The notes: generated from the sequence alone by a model not told the origin. DNA of 64,000 bases from Caminicella sporogenes DSM 14501 (GCF_900142285.1 NZ_FRAJ01000010.1:1-64000); one strand, 5' to 3'; counted from the stretch's first letter, positions 13,727-23,735 are shown. Program-made: numbers and translations.

Positions 13727-15595
13727 ATGGAGAATCAAATTTATCAGAACAATATTTCAGTTTTAAAAGAAGTTTATGGAGAGAATGTTATAGACATTCT
13801 TTCAGATGAAAGCGATGAAGAAATTATAATTGAAGAGGCTAAGGATGGAAGTTATACTTTAAAAATTATTATTGATGGGCAGTCAAAATATATAACGAGT
13901 AAGTATGCTCCGTTAAGAGAGGCAAAAAAATTTGTAGATAATATAGAAAAATATGATTATGAAACTTTATTTATAGTATTTGGAATGGGACTTGGATACC
14001 ATATTTTTGAATTAAGTAAATTATTGGGTGAAAACAATAAAATACTTGTAATAGAGCCTAGTGTATCTGTTTTTAAAAAATCGATGGAGATTAATGATTG
14101 GACAGATTTGATGAAAAAAAAGAAGATTTTCTTTTTTATAGGTGAAGATATAGAAAGTATAGATCAATTCTATTATAGGCATATAAATGAATTAAATGTT
14201 AGCAATATCGAGTTTTTAGTATTTTCTCATTATGATAAATTTTTTTCTCAAATTTATAGAAAGATAGCAAAAAAATTAAAAGAGTGTATAGAAAATATTC
14301 GAGTTTCTATTTGTACATTGAAATATTTTTCTAATCAACTAAATTATAATCTTTTTAAAAACTTAAAAGAGGTTGTTAAAGGAGAAAATATTAGACTTTT
14401 AAAAGATAAATTCAAAGATATACCAGCTATTATTGTATCTGCTGGACCGTCATTAGATAAAAATATAAGGGAACTTAAAAAGGTGCAGGATAGAGCAGTA
14501 ATTATTGCTGGTGGAAGAACCCTAAAACCGCTACTAGATAATGGTATAGATCCTAGTCTAGTAGTGTCATTAGATCCGGGCAGACCTGTTTATGAATTGA
14601 TAAAAGATAATTTAGATAAAGAAATTCCATTAGTTACTACTGTTATATCACAAAGCGACATTATTCGTGAATATAGAGGAAAAAAATATTTTTCAAATGT
14701 TTTAGAGAGCATGGAATTAGTAAATTACTTATTGTCCAGAGAAATAGATAGGATTTCACAAGGAGGTTCTGTTGCAAATATGTCCTTGAGTCTTGCTCAT
14801 TATATGGGATGCAATCCGATAATACTTGTAGGACAAGATCTTGCATACACCGATGGGAAAATTCATGCACAGAATTCTACCTATGAACTTGATGGCAATA
14901 ATAAAAAACCAGATGAGGGCTTAATAGAAATAGAGGATATTTATGGAAACAGAGTTTGTACGAACACAGTATGGTTATCTTTTTTGAGGTGGTTTGAATT
15001 TTATATTCGTGAAAATCCAGAAAAAGAATATATTGATGCAACAGAAGGAGGAGCTAAAATAAATGGTACAAAGATTATGTCCCTTAAGGAAACAATAGAA
15101 AAGTATTGTACTGAGGAGATAAACATTGCAGAAAGGTTTAAAAATATAGACAGTAGTGATTCAGATGTTATTGAAAAAATTACATATTCATTAAGGAAAT
15201 TGAAAGAGCTTAAAAAGAATTTAATAGAAGTCAAGAAAAAATCTATATCAGGGATTAAATTTAGTAAAAAAATGTTAGAATATTACAGAGATAATAGAGA
15301 ATATGATATAAATGAAATTTTAAAGGCATTAGATGATATAGATGAAGATATTAAAAAATATAAACTTATGACTACTGGAATATATCATTTTATTTCTCCA
15401 ATAATACTTCAAATATATCATAAAGAAGAATTTAGAGAAAAGATAAGTGAAACGGAAAGAGAAAGAGGTATTAGATTGGCTAAAAAGAGCTATGTATTAT
15501 ATGAAGGGATTAAAAATTCTATTGAACGAGTGATACCTTTAATAAGTGAATGTATAGAGGATTTTAAACAATGTGAAAGGAGCAATGGAATATGA
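13727..15595 (+). CDS. maf: Maf-type (DUF115) motility accessory factor, putative flagellin glycosyltransferase 1
   Basis: A 622-residue protein. The N-terminal part has YGFGLG-like IVFGMGLGYHIFELSKLL; the central DUF115/MptE-like domain shows IPAIIVSAGPSLDKNIRELKKVQDRAVIIAGGRTLKPLLDNGIDPSLVVSLDPG and GGSVANMSLSLAHYMGCNPIILVGQDLAYTDGKIHA; the C-terminal 150 residues are helical. Maf proteins are needed to attach pseudaminic, legionaminic or related nonulosonic acids to flagellin Ser/Thr. The gene lies directly after hag, under a sigma-28-type promoter, and upstream of neuB. It overlaps the next small gene by 4 bases. Sugar specificity cannot be read from sequence. Confidence 0.88.
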   Translation: MENQIYQNNISVLKEVYGENVIDILSDESDEEIIIEEAKDGSYTLKIIIDGQSKYITSKYAPLREAKKFVDNIEKYDYETLFIVFGMGLGYHIFELSKLLGENNKILVIEPSVSVFKKSMEINDWTDLMKKKKIFFFIGEDIESIDQFYYRHINELNVSNIEFLVFSHYDKFFSQIYRKIAKKLKECIENIRVSICTLKYFSNQLNYNLFKNLKEVVKGENIRLLKDKFKDIPAIIVSAGPSLDKNIRELKKVQDRAVIIAGGRTLKPLLDNGIDPSLVVSLDPGRPVYELIKDNLDKEIPLVTTVISQSDIIREYRGKKYFSNVLESMELVNYLLSREIDRISQGGSVANMSLSLAHYMGCNPIILVGQDLAYTDGKIHAQNSTYELDGNNKKPDEGLIEIEDIYGNRVCTNTVWLSFLRWFEFYIRENPEKEYIDATEGGAKINGTKIMSLKETIEKYCTEEINIAERFKNIDSSDSDVIEKITYSLRKLKELKKNLIEVKKKSISGIKFSKKMLEYYRDNREYDINEILKALDDIDEDIKKYKLMTTGIYHFISPIILQIYHKEEFREKISETERERGIRLAKKSYVLYEGIKNSIERVIPLISECIEDFKQCERSNGI

Positions 15596-15948
15596 ATAAA
15601 CAAAAGCAGATGCAAGAAGTGCTTAATGGGTTATATATGTATTTGGAGAGGTTAATATCTGGTATTATAAAAACGGCAGAATTGTATCAAGGTGGTAATG
15701 AAGGCAAAGCAAATGAAAATATGATTGATATTATAGATGGAATAAATTGGATTATAGAAGGTATAACAGCTACTTCTGAAATACAGAAAGAAAAAATAAA
15801 TATTACAGATATGAATGAATATTTTGATGAAATAGTTCAAGCTTTTGAAAATAGTGATTATATACTTTTAAGTGATTTGCTTGAATATGAAATTGTTCCG
15901 GTTCTTAAAAATTGGAAGGAGAAAATATTTGTTTCGATTGGAGTGTAA
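15592..15948 (+). CDS. Small helical protein between two maf genes
   Basis: A 118-residue protein with MYLERLISGIIKTAELYQGGNEGKANENMIDIIDGINWIIEGITATSEI and a charged helical tail. I do not recognise it with certainty; it resembles small uncharacterised helical proteins found beside maf/DUF115 genes (possibly the DUF8042 type). It overlaps the preceding maf by ATGA and ends 3 bases before the next one, so translation is probably coupled. A chaperone-like helper for flagellin or for Maf, comparable in size to FliS, is a reasonable guess but has no direct support. Confidence 0.75.
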   Translation: MNKQKQMQEVLNGLYMYLERLISGIIKTAELYQGGNEGKANENMIDIIDGINWIIEGITATSEIQKEKINITDMNEYFDEIVQAFENSDYILLSDLLEYEIVPVLKNWKEKIFVSIGV

Positions 15949-15951
15949 GAC

Positions 15952-17295
15952 ATGGAATTTTTTAAGGAAAATTTAGATTTAATTAGAAAAAATGATTATA
16001 TTCTATATAGAAAACTTTTAGAATTGGATATAGATAATAGAAATTATACTATAATTGAAACAAAAAATGGAAGATATACGCTTAAAGTAAGAGATTATGA
16101 CGGTATAAGAGAAACAGTTACATTTCTTCATAGTAAATACAATCCTGATAGAGAAGCAGCAAATTTTGCTAAGATGCAATTTAGTGAAAAATCGAAGATT
16201 AATATTATCTATGGATTTGGACTTGGATACCATATAGAAAAAATATTAGAAATATTAGATATAGATGATATTCTTTATGTAGTAGATTTAAACTTGGAAG
16301 TATTTAAAATTGCTCTTAAACTTAATGATTTGAGGCATATTTTGTCAGATAAAAGATTAAAATTTATTATTTCAGATGATGAGAAATGGGTTGCCAAGAA
16401 AATTAAAAACTTATTATCAGATGAAAACAAATTTGTAATATATCCACCTTCTATTAAAACGATACCAAATAAATATTCATATTTTAAATTCCTTATGGAA
16501 GATTGGAACATGAAGAAGAGTGTAACAGAGAAATGGGCAGAACTTTTAAAAGATAATTTTGAAAAAAATAAAAAAATAGTTTGTGAGAACATAGGTGTGT
16601 TGTTTAATAGCTATAAGAATAAACCTATTATAATCGTTTCAGCAGGGCCTTCTTTAAATAAAAACAAATATTTGCTTAAAAAGATTAAAGGGAAAGCATT
16701 TATTTTTTCAGTAGGTTCGGCATTAAAACCTTTACTTAAGGTTGGGGTAAAACCTGATATGTTTTGTATTATAGATCCACAACCTATAACTTATAAGCAA
16801 ATAGAAGGATTTGAAGATTTGGACATACCTTTAGTATTTTTAAATACGGCAAGTGCTTATACAGTTTCTAAGTATAAAGGGCCTAAGTATGTTGCAGTAA
16901 ACAGAAGTTCGGAGCTGGAAAAGTCAGAATATCTAATAGATACAGGCGGTTCAGTGGCTACTGCTGTTATGGATATGGCCATAAAATTTGGAGGTAATCC
17001 TATTGTATTTATAGGACAAGATTTGGCATTTACAAACGGAGAGCACCATGCAGATGGGAATATGTATGGGGAAGAAGAAAAGGTGAAGTCTCTTCCAAAC
17101 ATGAGAAAAATAAGAGGACAAAATGGAGAGATTTTAGATACAACACTTGGGCTGTTAAGTTTTAAATACTGGATTGAAAATAAGATAAAAGATAATCCGC
17201 ATATCGAATTTATAAATGCCACAGAGGGTGGTGCATATATAGAAGGCTGTAAACATATGAAATTACAGGAATTTATAGATAAATATATAGTTTAA
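15952..17295 (+). CDS. Maf-type (DUF115) motility accessory factor 2
   Basis: A 447-residue second Maf. It shares with the 13727 protein the NIIYGFGLGYHIEKIL segment, the PIIIVSAGPSLNKNKYLLKKIKGKAFIFSVGSALKPLLKVGVKPDMFCIIDP core and GGSVATAVMDMAIKFGGNPIVFIGQDLAFTNGEHHADG, but lacks the long C-terminal helical extension. The two may glycosylate different sites or work together. Paralogous maf genes in tandem are common in Campylobacter and Clostridium, where copies can differ in sugar preference. The neuB gene follows after 125 bases. Confidence 0.87.
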   Translation: MEFFKENLDLIRKNDYILYRKLLELDIDNRNYTIIETKNGRYTLKVRDYDGIRETVTFLHSKYNPDREAANFAKMQFSEKSKINIIYGFGLGYHIEKILEILDIDDILYVVDLNLEVFKIALKLNDLRHILSDKRLKFIISDDEKWVAKKIKNLLSDENKFVIYPPSIKTIPNKYSYFKFLMEDWNMKKSVTEKWAELLKDNFEKNKKIVCENIGVLFNSYKNKPIIIVSAGPSLNKNKYLLKKIKGKAFIFSVGSALKPLLKVGVKPDMFCIIDPQPITYKQIEGFEDLDIPLVFLNTASAYTVSKYKGPKYVAVNRSSELEKSEYLIDTGGSVATAVMDMAIKFGGNPIVFIGQDLAFTNGEHHADGNMYGEEEKVKSLPNMRKIRGQNGEILDTTLGLLSFKYWIENKIKDNPHIEFINATEGGAYIEGCKHMKLQEFIDKYIV

Positions 17296-17420
17296 ATTGA
17301 TTTTAGATAGTATGAATAAGAAAGTATTGATACAAAAATAATGAAGGCAGTGTTAAAAGTTTTATGAAAAATTAAAACTTTTGACAATATTAATTATATA
17401 ATATTAGGGAGAGATATTAT

Positions 17421-18458
17421 ATGAATACTTTTAAGATTGGTAATAGATATATAGGAAAAGATTATCCACCTTTAGTAATAGTAGAGATAGGTATTAACCA
17501 TGAAGGAAGTTTAGAAATTGCAAAAAAGATGGTTGATGCTGCTTATATGGCAGGTGCAGAAGTAATAAAACATCAAACTCATATTGTAGAAGATGAAATG
17601 AGTTTAGAAGCAAGAAAAGTTATACCAGGTAATACAAATGTATCTATTTATGATGTGATTGAAAGATGTGCACTTTCAGAAGAAGAAGAAATGGAATTAA
17701 AAGAATATGTGGAATCTAAAGGCATGATATTTTTAAGCACTCCATTTTCTAGAGCTGCTGTAAATAGATTGGAAAGAATGGGAGTATTAGCATATAAGAT
17801 AGGTTCAGGAGAATGTAATAATTATCCTTTAGTTGAATATATAGCATCATTGGGTAAACCTGTAATCTTATCAACTGGTATGAATAATATTGAAAGTGTT
17901 AAGAAATCAGTAGAAATATTTAGAAAATATGACATTCCTTTTGCTTTACTTCATTGTACAAATTTATATCCTACTCCACCTCATCTTGTAAGATTAGGTG
18001 GAATGATAGAATTACAAAAAGAATTTCCAGATGCTGTTATAGGATTATCAGATCATACAGTTAACAATAATGCTTGTTTGGCAGCAACAGCATTAGGAGC
18101 ATGTATATTAGAAAGGCATTTTACTGATAGTAAGGATAGATTAGGACCAGATATTATATGTTCTATGGATCCAAAAGAATTAAAAGAACTTATAGAAGGA
18201 AGTAGAGAAATTTATTTAATGCGTGGAGGGAAAAAAGAAGCTGCAAAAGAAGAGCACGTGACTATTAATTTTGCATTTGCGACAGTTGTTGCTATAAAAG
18301 ATATAAAAAAAGGTGAGGTATTAACAAAAGATAATATTTGGGTTAAAAGGCCTGGAACGGGTGAAATTAAGGCTGAACATTATAATAGTTTATTAGGTAA
18401 AAAAGTAACTAGAAACATTAAATATGATGAGCATTTAAGTTGGGATGATATAGAATAG
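17421..18458 (+). CDS. neuB: NeuB-like nonulosonic (sialic/legionaminic-type) acid synthase
   Basis: A 345-residue enzyme: TIM-barrel NeuB domain ([79 protein letters not shown]) followed by a C-terminal SAF antifreeze-like domain from about residue 285 ([30 protein letters not shown]). It condenses phosphoenolpyruvate with a ManNAc-type sugar to give a nine-carbon acid. The neighbour NeuC points to the sialic or legionaminic (d-glycero-d-galacto) series rather than pseudaminic acid. The SD AGGGAGAG fits. First gene of a run of co-directional genes to 27696. Confidence 0.92.
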   Translation: MNTFKIGNRYIGKDYPPLVIVEIGINHEGSLEIAKKMVDAAYMAGAEVIKHQTHIVEDEMSLEARKVIPGNTNVSIYDVIERCALSEEEEMELKEYVESKGMIFLSTPFSRAAVNRLERMGVLAYKIGSGECNNYPLVEYIASLGKPVILSTGMNNIESVKKSVEIFRKYDIPFALLHCTNLYPTPPHLVRLGGMIELQKEFPDAVIGLSDHTVNNNACLAATALGACILERHFTDSKDRLGPDIICSMDPKELKELIEGSREIYLMRGGKKEAAKEEHVTINFAFATVVAIKDIKKGEVLTKDNIWVKRPGTGEIKAEHYNSLLGKKVTRNIKYDEHLSWDDIE

Positions 18459-18469
18459 AAGGTGGGAAG

Positions 18470-19633
18470 ATGAAAAAAATAGTTTTTTTAACAGGTACAA
18501 GAGCTGATTATGGGAAAATTAAATCATTGATGAAAAAAATAGAAGAACACAAAAAGTTTGAGTTATATATATTTGTAACTGGAATGCATCTTCTTTCAAA
18601 ATACGGTTCGACATATAAAGAAATTGAGAAAGATGGATTTAAAAATATATATAAGTATATAAATCAAAAAGCTAATGCACATATGGATATAATTCTTAGC
18701 AATACAATTTTAGGTTTTAGTAATTATGTATCTGAAATAAAACCTGATATGATTGTAGTTCATGGAGACAGACTTGAAGCCCTTGCAGGAGCAATTGTAG
18801 GAGCATTTAACAATATAAAAGTTGCTCATATAGAAGGTGGAGAAGTATCAGGAACTATAGACGAGTCAATAAGACATGCAATTACCAAATTTTCACATAT
18901 TCATTTTGTTGCCAATGAAGAAGCTAAAAAAAGAGTAATACAATTAGGGGAAAGAGAGGATTCAATATATATAATAGGTTCACCAGACATTGATATAATG
19001 GCGTCTGATAACCTGCCAACATTAGAATATGTAAAAGAACATTATGAAATAGATTTTGAAAATTATGCAATATTTATATATCATCCTGTAACTACAGAAG
19101 TTCATAAATTAAAAGAAAATATTAAAAACGTTGTTGATGCACTTATTAAATCTAATAAAAATTATGTTGTTATATATCCAAATAACGATGAAGGTAGTGA
19201 AATAATATTAAATGAGTATAAAAGATTCAAATATAACTCACATTTTAAAATTTTTCCATCAATTAGGTTTGAAAACTTTTTAACATTATTAAAAAATTGT
19301 GATTTTATGATAGGAAATTCAAGTGCTGGTGTTAGAGAAACAGGTGTATATGGTATACCTTCTATTGATATAGGAAATAGACAACAAGGAAGATATGATT
19401 TGAACAAGTCAAAACATATAGTTCATGTAAATAATGACTCAGTTGAGATATTAAATGCAATAAAAAATATAAATAAAATGAACGTAACTACACAATTATT
19501 ATTCGGGGATGGAAAGAGTGATGAAAAATTTATTAAAATTCTAGAAAGCAGTAAAGTTTGGGAAAAACAATATCAAAAAAAATTTATTGATATATTAGAT
19601 ACAACAGAACTTATTAATAGTGAAACAGCATAA
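18470..19633 (+). CDS. neuC: NeuC-like hydrolysing UDP-GlcNAc 2-epimerase
   Basis: A 387-residue GT-B-fold epimerase with FLTGTRADYGKIKSLMKKIE at the N-terminus, HGDRLEALAGAI, HIEGGEVSGTIDESIRHAITKFSHIHFVANEEAKKRVIQLGE, and a C-terminal NSSAGVRETGVYGIPSIDIGNRQQGR nucleotide-binding segment. NeuC turns UDP-GlcNAc into ManNAc plus UDP; the LegG relatives act on the 2,4-diamino sugar in legionaminate synthesis. No dehydratase or aminotransferase (LegB/LegC) is in the window, so either plain Neu5Ac-type chemistry is used or those genes lie elsewhere. 11 bases after neuB, with SD GAAGGTGGG. Confidence 0.9.
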   Translation: MKKIVFLTGTRADYGKIKSLMKKIEEHKKFELYIFVTGMHLLSKYGSTYKEIEKDGFKNIYKYINQKANAHMDIILSNTILGFSNYVSEIKPDMIVVHGDRLEALAGAIVGAFNNIKVAHIEGGEVSGTIDESIRHAITKFSHIHFVANEEAKKRVIQLGEREDSIYIIGSPDIDIMASDNLPTLEYVKEHYEIDFENYAIFIYHPVTTEVHKLKENIKNVVDALIKSNKNYVVIYPNNDEGSEIILNEYKRFKYNSHFKIFPSIRFENFLTLLKNCDFMIGNSSAGVRETGVYGIPSIDIGNRQQGRYDLNKSKHIVHVNNDSVEILNAIKNINKMNVTTQLLFGDGKSDEKFIKILESSKVWEKQYQKKFIDILDTTELINSETA

Positions 19634-19647
19634 AAAAGGTGATGCAT

Positions 19648-20349
19648 ATGTATAAAAATAAAACTTTTTTAGCAGTTATTCCCGCTAGAAGTGGTAGCAA
19701 AGGGATACCAAATAAGAATATAGTTGATGTTAACGGGAAACCACTTATTCAATATACAATAGACGAAGCATTAAAATCAAAATATTTAGATAGGGTTATT
19801 GTATCGACAGATAGTGAAAAAATTGCTGGAGTTGCGAGAAGGTGTGGTGCAGATGTACCATTTTTAAGACCAGCAAAACTTGCATCAGATACAGCAAAAA
19901 CTATAGATGTTTTAATTCATGTAATAAACAAATTGAAAAAACAAGGAGAGCAGTATGATTATTTAGTACTCCTTCAGCCTACTCAGCCTTTAAGACAAGT
20001 TTTTCATATTGATGAAGCCATAGAAAAAATAGTTGATAACAATAAATCTTCACTAGTTAGTGTATCTAAAGTTAAGGAACATCCTATATTGATGAGAACT
20101 ATAAAAGAAGATGGTACTTTAGAAAAACTTTTGAAAGTAAGCAGTACAGTTAGGAGACAAGATTTTCCTGATTGTTATAAAGTAAATGGTGCTATTTATA
20201 TAAATAAAATTGATAAAACATTTAATAATAACTTGAGCCTTAATGATAATAAACTTTCATATATAATGGAAGAAAAATACGATATAGATATAGATGAACC
20301 TTTAGATTTAGAAATTTTTAAAATTAAATTGAGAGAAATAAAGAGATAA
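19648..20349 (+). CDS. neuA: NeuA-like CMP-nonulosonate (acylneuraminate) cytidylyltransferase
   Basis: A protein of about 233 residues with the nucleotidyl-transferase signature AVIPARSGSKGIPNKNIVDVNGKPLIQYTIDEALKS, STDSEKIAGVARRCGADVPFLRPAKLASDTA and LQPTQPLR. It activates the nine-carbon acid with CTP, giving the CMP-sugar donor for the Maf transferases. Three in-frame starts exist; ATG 19648 is chosen because AAAAGGTG is about 7 bases away, and it places the ARSGSKG loop at the usual distance from the N-terminus. With neuB and neuC it completes a minimal three-gene pathway. Confidence 0.92.
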   Translation: MYKNKTFLAVIPARSGSKGIPNKNIVDVNGKPLIQYTIDEALKSKYLDRVIVSTDSEKIAGVARRCGADVPFLRPAKLASDTAKTIDVLIHVINKLKKQGEQYDYLVLLQPTQPLRQVFHIDEAIEKIVDNNKSSLVSVSKVKEHPILMRTIKEDGTLEKLLKVSSTVRRQDFPDCYKVNGAIYINKIDKTFNNNLSLNDNKLSYIMEEKYDIDIDEPLDLEIFKIKLREIKR

Positions 20350-20397
20350 TTTATGAATAGATTAAATTAATATTTAGCAACCCATAGGAGGAAATTT

Positions 20398-21363
20398 ATG
20401 TCATCAAAATTATATATTTCTATGTACCATTATGTTCGTGATTTAAAAAATAGTCGTTATCCTCGAATCAAAGGTTTAGATTATCATTTATTTAGGCAAC
20501 AATTGGAATTTTTTAAACAGAATTTTAATGTAGTTACAATGGAAGAGGTTATTGCAGCTTATAAAGAAAGTTATGAGCTACCAAAATATGCACTACTACT
20601 AACATTTGATGATGGCTATATTGATCATTATTTATATGTGCTGCCAATACTAAAAGAATATGGAATGCAAGGAGCTTTTTTTGTTCCTGGGAAAGTTTTT
20701 GTAGAAAATGCTTTATTAGATGTTAATAAAATTCATTTTATTTTGGCTAGTTCTGATGTTCAAGTTTTATTGTCGAGTTTGTTTAAGAAATTGAACTATT
20801 ATCGTGGGCAAGAATTTTACTTTCCCTCTAACGAAGAACTTTTTGAAAAATATGCAGTTGCAAATAGATTTGATTGCAAAGAAATTATTTTTATTAAGAG
20901 AATTCTTCAAATGGTTTTACCAGAAAGGCTTCGTTCAAAAATTGCTAGTGAGATGTTTGAAGAACATGTTGGAGTAAAGGAAGAAAATTTTGCAAAAGAA
21001 CTTTATTTAAATTATGATCAGATGAAATACATGAAAAGAGAAGGAATGTATTTTGGAATTCATGGTTATGATCATTATTGGATGAATATGTTGAACTTAG
21101 ATGAGTTAAAACAGGATATTACGAAAGCGTTAATATGTATGGATGAATTTGTTGATTCGAATTGTTGGGTAATAAATTATCCATATGGTTCTTATAGTGA
21201 TGATGTGATTGATTATGTAAAATCTATGGGGAGTATACTTGGAGTTACTACAGATTTAGGTATTGTAGATTTAAAAACGTGTCATCCATTTAAGTTACCA
21301 CGTTTGGATACAAATGATTTTCCACCAAAAAGTAATACTTATTTAAAATTTATGTATTATTAA
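20398..21363 (+). CDS. Polysaccharide deacetylase family protein
   Basis: A 321-residue NodB-homology (CE4) protein. LLTFDDGYIDHYLYVLPIL gives the catalytic/metal Asp71-Asp72 pair, and HGYDHYW at residues 222-228 gives the HxxxH metal motif. There is no signal peptide, so it probably acts in the cytoplasm on a sugar precursor or lipid-free oligosaccharide, not on the wall. Arg codons CGT/CGA appear here more than in the flanking flagellar genes, a hint of separate origin. The SD AGGAGGAAA fits. A role in trimming an N-acetyl group from the flagellin sugar is inferred from the neighbours only. Confidence 0.82.
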   Translation: MSSKLYISMYHYVRDLKNSRYPRIKGLDYHLFRQQLEFFKQNFNVVTMEEVIAAYKESYELPKYALLLTFDDGYIDHYLYVLPILKEYGMQGAFFVPGKVFVENALLDVNKIHFILASSDVQVLLSSLFKKLNYYRGQEFYFPSNEELFEKYAVANRFDCKEIIFIKRILQMVLPERLRSKIASEMFEEHVGVKEENFAKELYLNYDQMKYMKREGMYFGIHGYDHYWMNMLNLDELKQDITKALICMDEFVDSNCWVINYPYGSYSDDVIDYVKSMGSILGVTTDLGIVDLKTCHPFKLPRLDTNDFPPKSNTYLKFMYY

Positions 21364-21443
21364 TAAATATTTATGTAAAAAATGAGATATAAAATTATTA
21401 TTTTTTATATAATTTTCGATATATTTGGGAGGAAATAAGTATA

Positions 21444-22493
21444 ATGAATAAATTTGATGAAAGATATATTATTCGGTTAGCAAATATATCAGATATTGAT
21501 AATATTATGCGTTTTATTGATGAGCATTGGAAAAAAGGACATATAATGGCTCGTGATAAAGAATTATTTAAATATGAATATGCAGATGGGGATAATTTAA
21601 ATTTTGTTTTAGCTATTGATAAGAATACTAAACTAATTGAAGGAATATTTGGATTTTTAAAGTGTTCAAATACAAAAGATCCTAAAAAGAAAGACATTTG
21701 GGGCAGTATATGGAAAGTAAATGATTCACACAACAACATACCATTTCTTGGAATAGAATTAGCAAAGCGAGTATTTACACTGACAAATTGTCGTACTCAT
21801 ATAGGTAATGGAGCAAATCCTGATACAACTATTCCATTAAGAAGGTTATTTTTTGGTGATAAAGGAGTCAAAATGAAACAGTATTATTTACTTAATCCAT
21901 ATATTGATGAATACAAGATTGCGGTAATAAAAAATAAAGTTAATGAGGCTACTGTTTTTATGCAAAATGGAGTAACTTTACGAGAATTTCATTCAATTGA
22001 CGAAATAAAAAAATATTTTGATATAGAAAGTGTTGATGCAATTCCATATAAAGATAATTGGTATGTTAATAAGCGTTATTTTTGTCATCCATATTATAAA
22101 TACAATGTATATGGATTGGAAGAAAGAACAGGAAAAATAGGGGCATTAATGATGGCGAGGGTAGTTGAATGTAATGGCAGAAAAGTATTCAGAATTGTAG
22201 ATTATATTGGAAATCAAAAATTATTTGCTGGATTATCTAAAGAATTTCAAGAAATGATAAAAGATAATGGTTTTGAATATATAGATTTTTATACATATGG
22301 TTTTGATGAGGAATCGATATTAAAAGCTGGATTTAAACTTAGAACAGATGATGATCCCAATATAATTCCAAATTACTTTGAACCATTTGTACGTAAAAAT
22401 ATTGATATATGGGCACATTATAAACTTGATGGTACTTTATTTTTCAAAGCTGATGGTGATCAAGATAGACCGAATATAATTAGGAGTATTTAA
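21444..22493 (+). CDS. GNAT-like acyltransferase of the glycosylation island
   Basis: A 349-residue protein whose first 110 residues (YIIRLANISDIDNIMRFIDEHWKKGHIMARDKELFKYEY...FVLAIDKNTKLIEGIFGFLKCS) fit the GNAT acetyltransferase pattern, with a second, less clear half. Such long GNAT proteins are frequent in surface-polysaccharide clusters. It probably acylates an amino or hydroxyl group of the flagellin sugar; with an acyl carrier protein and an adenylating ligase downstream, the donor may be acyl-ACP rather than acetyl-CoA (inference). The SD GGGAGGAAAT precedes the ATG. Confidence 0.65.
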   Translation: MNKFDERYIIRLANISDIDNIMRFIDEHWKKGHIMARDKELFKYEYADGDNLNFVLAIDKNTKLIEGIFGFLKCSNTKDPKKKDIWGSIWKVNDSHNNIPFLGIELAKRVFTLTNCRTHIGNGANPDTTIPLRRLFFGDKGVKMKQYYLLNPYIDEYKIAVIKNKVNEATVFMQNGVTLREFHSIDEIKKYFDIESVDAIPYKDNWYVNKRYFCHPYYKYNVYGLEERTGKIGALMMARVVECNGRKVFRIVDYIGNQKLFAGLSKEFQEMIKDNGFEYIDFYTYGFDEESILKAGFKLRTDDDPNIIPNYFEPFVRKNIDIWAHYKLDGTLFFKADGDQDRPNIIRSI

Positions 22494-22516
22494 AATAGTG
22501 GATGAGGTGGTAGAGC

Positions 22517-23671
22517 ATGGATAATATAAGTGAGTTTAGGAGTAATTTAATAAAGAATGACTTGTATAATGAAAGTGCAAAGAAGTATGTTGATAAAATT
22601 AAAAATACTGGTAATATCGTGATATGGGGATGTGCAAGTACAGGTCAGTATGTATATGATTTTTTAGAAAAATTTGGACTAGTCGATAAAATCAAATATT
22701 TTGCCGATAATGATAGAAAAAAATGGGGGAGTAAAATGAATGGGCTACTTATTTTATCCCCTGAGGAAGTAGTTAAAAAGTATAATGATAAAAGTATATC
22801 AAGTATAATAGTTGCATCTCAACATTTATCAGATATTAGAAAGCAGTTGTTATCACTTGGAATAGAAGATCATGCTATAGATGTAAGAGGGTTCAGTTTA
22901 GCAAAGGATTATTTAGATTTTAGAAATGAATCTCCGTTTGAAATAATTAACTCTCACATAGAACAATATGAAAAGGTTTACTCATATTTATCAGATGAGC
23001 ATTCAAAGAAGGTTTATTTGGGAATTTTAAATTCTAAAATATCTTTGGATAATAAGTATATGAAAGGTATAGCTTCACCTGCTAAAGAACAATATTTTGA
23101 TAAAGAACTTATAAAAATAAGTGAAGAAGAGGTATTTTGTGATTGTGGAAGTTTTAATGGGGATACTCTAGAAACATTTATCTCGTTGTCAGGTGGTAGG
23201 TACAAAAAATATATAGCCATTGAAGCTGACAAAGAAATATATAATGAGTTAAATAAAAAAGTTGTTGCAAAAGGTATAAGTAAGAATGTGCAAACATATA
23301 ATGTCGCATGTTGGGATGAAAAAACGATTTTAAAATTTCAACCTTTACAAGATTCAGGTCATATTTCAGAAAATGGAGAGGTTTTTGTTTGTGCTGATAC
23401 CTTAGATAATATTCTTCAAAATGAAGAAGTGACATTTTTGAAAATGGATATTGAAGGTGCTGAGGAAAGGGCTTTAAAGGGTGCTAGTGCAGTAATTAAG
23501 AAATATAAGCCAGTTTTAGCAATCTGTCTTTATCATAGCTTAGAAGATTATTATAAACTTCCATTATTGATAAAAGAAATGAATGATGAATATAGTCTAT
23601 TTATTCGGAATTATACTGATATGTTAGATGTTGAAACTGTATGCTATGCAATTCCTAAGGATAGACTTTAG
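22517..23671 (+). CDS. FkbM-family methyltransferase with N-terminal Rossmann-like domain
   Basis: A 384-residue two-domain protein. Residues about 30-120 (NIVIWGCASTGQYVYDFLEKFG, YFADNDRKKWGSKMNGLLILSPEEV) form a Rossmann-like nucleotide or sugar-binding domain seen in FkbM fusions. Residues about 200-370 are the SAM-dependent FkbM methyltransferase: VFCDCGSFNGDTLETFISLS, YIAIEADKEIYNELNKKV, FLKMDIEGAEERALKGA. It would O- or N-methylate the glycan. Methylated legionaminic derivatives are known from Clostridium botulinum flagellin. The SD GAGGTGG fits. Confidence 0.85.
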   Translation: MDNISEFRSNLIKNDLYNESAKKYVDKIKNTGNIVIWGCASTGQYVYDFLEKFGLVDKIKYFADNDRKKWGSKMNGLLILSPEEVVKKYNDKSISSIIVASQHLSDIRKQLLSLGIEDHAIDVRGFSLAKDYLDFRNESPFEIINSHIEQYEKVYSYLSDEHSKKVYLGILNSKISLDNKYMKGIASPAKEQYFDKELIKISEEEVFCDCGSFNGDTLETFISLSGGRYKKYIAIEADKEIYNELNKKVVAKGISKNVQTYNVACWDEKTILKFQPLQDSGHISENGEVFVCADTLDNILQNEEVTFLKMDIEGAEERALKGASAVIKKYKPVLAICLYHSLEDYYKLPLLIKEMNDEYSLFIRNYTDMLDVETVCYAIPKDRL

Positions 23672-23735
23672 TAGTATTGGATAATATTGTAGACATGAAA
23701 ATCTAAACGTTATAAAATATAAAGGAGGTGAGCAT

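Noticed and set aside
17381-17409. TTGACA before neuB as its promoter
   Set aside because: The possible -10 hexamers are at 10-14 bases, too close, and the 17-base position is the SD; a promoter there cannot be supported.
22655-22716. GCCGATAATG inside the FkbM methyltransferase gene as a further sigma-28 promoter
   Set aside because: No TAAA lies at the 16-base distance used by the four accepted promoters, and the site is mid-gene.
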